A stretch of 64,000 bases of DNA, taken from assembly GCA_937896235.1 (NCBI GenBank), contig CALBMX010000048.1, positions 1 to 64,000 of the forward strand, given 5' to 3'. The notes below the pieces were generated by a model. The model saw only the letters and a list, made by a program, of their open reading frames with translations. It was not told the DNA's origin and searched no databases. Positions 60,998-64,000 of this stretch are shown here, piece after piece. How positions within the stretch are numbered: the stretch's first letter is position 1; the number at the start of each line of letters is the position of its first letter. The stretch comes from an uncultured bacterium (GTDB taxonomy: Bacteria > Planctomycetota > UBA1135 > GCA-002686595). The position numbers and the translations under genes were made by a program.

Positions 60998-62695
60998 CTA
61001 GATCATCGGGAGATCCAAACCGCGCTGCTTAGCGCAGTCGATCGCCTCATCGTATCCCGCGTCTGCATGGCGCATAACGCCCGTGCCAGGATCGTTCGTA
61101 AGGACTCGCTCGACGGCTCCGGCGGCCTCTTCGGTGCCATCGGCAACGGTAACCTGACCTGAGTGCAGGCTATACCCCATACCAACGCCGCCCCCGTGGT
61201 GAAACGAGACCCACGAAGCCCCACTTGCCACATTTAGCATCGCGTTCAAAATGGGCCAATCCGCGACGGCGTCCGTACCGTCTTTCATCGCTTCGGTTTC
61301 ACGGTTGGGGGAAGCCACCGAGCCGCAGTCCAAGTGGTCGCGCCCGATAGCTATTGGTGCCGAGATCCTCCCCGTTCGAACGGCTTCATTAAACGCTAGG
61401 CCCGCCTTAGCGCGGTCCCCGTAGCCCAACCAGCAAATGCGAGAGGGAAGACCCTGAAACGCAATGCGCTCGCCCGCCATCTTGATCCATCGACACAGGG
61501 CTTCGTCGTGAGGGAACAGGTCGAGGATAATTTGATCGGTGACAGCGATGTCGGCCGGATCTCCGGAAAGGGCGACCCAGCGGAAGGGACCTTTGCCCTC
61601 GCAGAAAAGGGGGCGCACGTACTTAGGAACGAATCCCTCGAAACCGAATGCCTCCTCGCAACCGGCCTCTTTCGCAAAACCGCGCAAGTTGTTGCCGTAG
61701 TCGAACGTGTCCGCCCCGCGGTCCTGCAGAAGCAACATGGCACGTACGTGCTCGACCATCGTACGCAGGGACTCCGCCTCGTATTTAGAAGGATCGGACT
61801 TGCGCAGCGCCAGTGCATCCGCATAGGGCATCCCGCTCGGCACGTATCCATCAATCGGATCGTGTGCACTTGTTTGGTCCGTAAGGATATCGGGAGTGAC
61901 CTCGCGCTCAATCAAGCGGTTCAAGAGGTCGACAGCGTTGCAAACGACGCCGATCGACTTGGCAACGCCTTCGGCCTTCCACTTCAACGCAAGGTCTATA
62001 GCCTCATCGATATCGTGAACCATTACGTCGCAATACTTCGTATCCAGCCGCTTTTGAATACGCGTCTCATCGACATCCGCCGCCAAGCAAGTCGCCTCGT
62101 TCATCGTCGCCGCCAGTGTTTGAGCGCCGCCCATGCCCCCCATACCACCAGTCACCACCAGGCGCCCCTTGAGGGTCCCACCGAACAACTTGCGCGCAGA
62201 GGCTGCAAAGGTCTCATAGGTGCCTTGCAAGATGCCCTGGGAGCCGATGTAGATCCACGAGCCCGCTGTCATCTGGCCGTACATCATTTTCCCCTCTTCC
62301 TCTAGCTTGCGGAAGTGCTCCCAATTTGCCCACTTTCCAACCAGGTTCGAGTTTGCAATCAAGACGCGAGGCGCGCCCTCGTGAGTGCGAAAAACACCAA
62401 CGGGTTTACCACTTTGAACAAGCAGGGTTTCATCGGCCTTGAGCCGCTGGAGCGTGCCAACGATCGCCTGAAAGCTTGGCCAATCGCGCGCCGCCTTGCC
62501 GCTGCCGCCGTAGACGATCAAGTTCTCAGGATCCTCGGCAACCTCGGGGTCAAGGTTGTTCATCAGCAAGCGCATGGGCGCCTCGACCTTCCAGTTCACA
62601 CAAGAGAGAGCCGTGCCACGCGGCGAGCGCTGCGCGCCAGTGGCGATCTCGGAAAAGGGGTTGTGGGAAGAGCTTGTCGACGACATGGGGGCCAT
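60998..62695 (-). CDS. hutU: Urocanate hydratase
   Basis: Second enzyme of histidine breakdown; it turns urocanate into imidazolonepropionate with tightly bound NAD. The 565 residues are normal for the family. [24 protein letters not shown]-type sequence [18 protein letters not shown], the NAD loop [13 protein letters not shown] and the catalytic Cys in [17 protein letters not shown] are present. Other hut genes (hutH, hutI) are not in the window. ATG 62686 is an alternative start three codons later. Confidence 0.95.
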   Translation of the reverse strand: MAPMSSTSSSHNPFSEIATGAQRSPRGTALSCVNWKVEAPMRLLMNNLDPEVAEDPENLIVYGGSGKAARDWPSFQAIVGTLQRLKADETLLVQSGKPVGVFRTHEGAPRVLIANSNLVGKWANWEHFRKLEEEGKMMYGQMTAGSWIYIGSQGILQGTYETFAASARKLFGGTLKGRLVVTGGMGGMGGAQTLAATMNEATCLAADVDETRIQKRLDTKYCDVMVHDIDEAIDLALKWKAEGVAKSIGVVCNAVDLLNRLIEREVTPDILTDQTSAHDPIDGYVPSGMPYADALALRKSDPSKYEAESLRTMVEHVRAMLLLQDRGADTFDYGNNLRGFAKEAGCEEAFGFEGFVPKYVRPLFCEGKGPFRWVALSGDPADIAVTDQIILDLFPHDEALCRWIKMAGERIAFQGLPSRICWLGYGDRAKAGLAFNEAVRTGRISAPIAIGRDHLDCGSVASPNRETEAMKDGTDAVADWPILNAMLNVASGASWVSFHHGGGVGMGYSLHSGQVTVADGTEEAAGAVERVLTNDPGTGVMRHADAGYDEAIDCAKQRGLDLPMI

Positions 62696-62917
62696 ACGTG
62701 AGTTGGGGGGAAGGGTGATCTTGACCCTAGCTTAACTAATCACAGACTCTTGGGATGGATCTGCCCTGCATGGACTATAGGAAATGTCGGTGCTAGTAAG
62801 CTCTCTAGCAAAATGAAGCTTGGCTGCCTTTCTCAAAAGTCGAGCCCATGGATTACAATGGATGCATCCACAAACGGATGATGTCCCCAAGATTCAACTT
62901 TTCGACTCGATAGCGAT
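62696..62917. other. Divergent regulatory region between hutU and a histidine kinase
   Basis: About 220 bp shared by two divergent genes, AT-richer than the flanking coding sequence. Several AT-rich hexamers occur, but no pair with convincing -35/-10 spacing was found. Promoters for both genes must lie here; no operator was identified. Confidence 0.35.
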
Positions 62918-64000
62918 ATGACGCAATACTCTCCCGCGGAGCGGAAGGAGAATCTTCAGCAGTCACCGATGGAACGCGAGCTCTTCCACTCACGTAGGCT
63001 GCTTGACACAGAGCTGGCACGACAGCGCCATATCCACGACTTCGGCGAGCTCGCGCGAAAAGCTAAGGACGCCAAAGCCTTTTGCCAGTTGGCTGCCGAA
63101 CACGTCATCTCAACTTTTCAACTTGAGGTTAGTGCGGCCTATGTGTTCGCTAAGGTTAGTGGTGAGCTTGATGAATCACATGCCATTGGGATTACAGACG
63201 AGGTCGCGGAAGATTTGGCTCTCACCTGGATATCCACGCGCTCCAAAGAGGAGCCCAGTCAAAGTACTGCGCTGATCTATGACGGAACTCCCCAAGGAGC
63301 AGTCCATAGGAACCAGCTTGTCCAAGCTATTGCCTGCCCTTGTTATGACTCAGAGGGAGACCTAGTTGCACTCTTTTTTGGCGCAAGAACGAAGCGGAAT
63401 GCTGAGCACACCCAAGAGATTGAGAGCTCGCTTTTGCCCTCATTTACCATGTTCACGGAACATGCTGGAGGCGTGGTTAGCCAGCTTCGCAACCTAGCCA
63501 CAATCGCGAAGCAGATTGCGGAACTCCGACACTCCAAGGACCTACTTGGACTGGCTATCGAAGGCGCCCAAATCGGCACATGGGACCACAACGAGCTCGA
63601 TGGCACGCTCCGCTTCAATGAGTATTGGGCGAGGATCATGGGGTATTCCTACGAAGAGCTAGTGACAGCCTATCCAAAATGGAGCGACGTCACACATCCG
63701 GATGACTTCGAAGAGGCTCAAAAGGCGTATTTCGCGCACCTTCGCGGGGAAACGGAGCTTTATGAGGCCGTCTATCGCATGCGCCACAAAGCTGGCCACT
63801 GGGTTTGGATTTTGGACCGAGGCCAGGTCATGAAACGCGACGCCGACGGCAAGGCCTTGCGGGTTTGTGGCACCCACATGGACATTTCAGATCGTAAAAA
63901 TGCTGAGGCCGACAAGCTGAGTCTTCAGAAGCAGGTAGAGCAATCGCAAAGGCTTGAGAGTTTGGGCGTCCTAGCCGGTGGCGTTGCCCACGACTTCAAC
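62918..64000 (+). CDS. GAF/PAS sensor histidine kinase (3' end outside window)
   Basis: 361 codons from ATG 62918 to the window edge. A GAF-like domain covers about residues 35-200. A PAS/PAC segment follows (GAQIGTWDHNELDGTLRFNEYW, then YRMRHKAGHWVWILDRGQV and CGTHMDISDRK). A helical linker leads to the HisKA H-box LAGGVAHDFN at the very end, which is typical of hybrid soluble kinases. There is no membrane helix, so it is likely cytoplasmic. ATPase and possible receiver domains lie beyond the edge. It is divergent from hutU. Confidence 0.85.
   Translation, partial: MTQYSPAERKENLQQSPMERELFHSRRLLDTELARQRHIHDFGELARKAKDAKAFCQLAAEHVISTFQLEVSAAYVFAKVSGELDESHAIGITDEVAEDLALTWISTRSKEEPSQSTALIYDGTPQGAVHRNQLVQAIACPCYDSEGDLVALFFGARTKRNAEHTQEIESSLLPSFTMFTEHAGGVVSQLRNLATIAKQIAELRHSKDLLGLAIEGAQIGTWDHNELDGTLRFNEYWARIMGYSYEELVTAYPKWSDVTHPDDFEEAQKAYFAHLRGETELYEAVYRMRHKAGHWVWILDRGQVMKRDADGKALRVCGTHMDISDRKNAEADKLSLQKQVEQSQRLESLGVLAGGVAHDFN

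Noticed and set aside
1-64000. Defence island, prophage or secondary-metabolite cluster
   Set aside because: Checked for typical genes; RecQ, UvrD and the dynamin-like GTPase are isolated housekeeping-type genes and no such cluster is present.

Overview
The window looks like ordinary, gene-dense chromosome from an aerobic, free-living bacterium with an outer membrane. Outer-membrane evidence is two LptF/LptG-type permeases, two proteins related to LPS (Kdo) kinases, one of them fused to an LpxL-like acyltransferase, a heptosyltransferase-family enzyme, two outer-membrane barrel candidates and several lipoproteins. Aerobic respiration is suggested by a heme A synthesis and oxidase-assembly cluster (ctaA, ctaB, an SCO-like gene, a DUF420 gene). 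GC content is moderate to high, starts include ATG, GTG and TTG, and many adjacent genes share start/stop bases (ATGA or TTGA). My best guess is Planctomycetota or another deep diderm lineage such as Myxococcota, at low confidence because no rRNA or other phylogenetic marker RNA is present. No rRNA, tRNA, CRISPR array, prophage or complete insertion sequence was found by eye.

Layout. 1-3490 (minus strand): hpt, an RluA-family pseudouridine synthase and truD. The truD gene runs off the left edge and carries a long glycine-rich repetitive tail. 3491-5294: a gene-poor, AT-richer island with three copies of a ~170-bp MITE-like element that has inverted terminal repeats and CTAG-type target duplications, plus one small coiled-coil gene. 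5291-11739 (minus): ctaA, ctaB, SCO-like, DUF420, ogt, a membrane-anchored propeller-like protein and a polytopic GT-C-like protein. 11966-18131 (plus): ygfZ, a DinB-like gene, then a metal-uptake group (small His-containing membrane protein, porin-like barrel, and the ZnuA-, ZnuC- and ZnuB-like ABC proteins). 18112-30158: glnS, a dynamin-like GTPase, an outer-membrane barrel, an NhaC-family antiporter, recQ, a DUF3108 protein and a leucine-dehydrogenase-type enzyme.

30379-42466: a HEAT-repeat lipoprotein, an aminotransferase, a lipoprotein, a large low-complexity secreted protein ending in TPRs, a galactokinase-family kinase with an altered sugar-binding motif, a small lipoprotein, a GT2 glycosyltransferase, an Eis-like acetyltransferase, and a universal-stress-like protein abutting an ArsB/NhaD-type transporter. 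42468-58915: an SDR, an NtrY-like kinase, and an envelope block (GT9, TPR lipoprotein, lptG, lptF, kinase-acyltransferase fusion, GT4). A sigma-54-type AAA+ ATPase without a DNA-binding domain, coupled to a UvrD/PcrA helicase, and a second LPS-kinase-like gene follow. 59046-64000: an HDOD protein, cheD, an unknown gene, hutU, and a GAF/PAS histidine kinase cut by the right edge.

No clearly new multi-gene system was identified. The most unusual items are the kinase-acyltransferase fusion, the TruD repeat tail, the MITE family, the SCO homologue without copper ligands, the HTH-less bEBP with a GAFTDA loop, the GalK-like enzyme with Glu-to-Ala in its sugar motif, and the low-complexity TPR protein.
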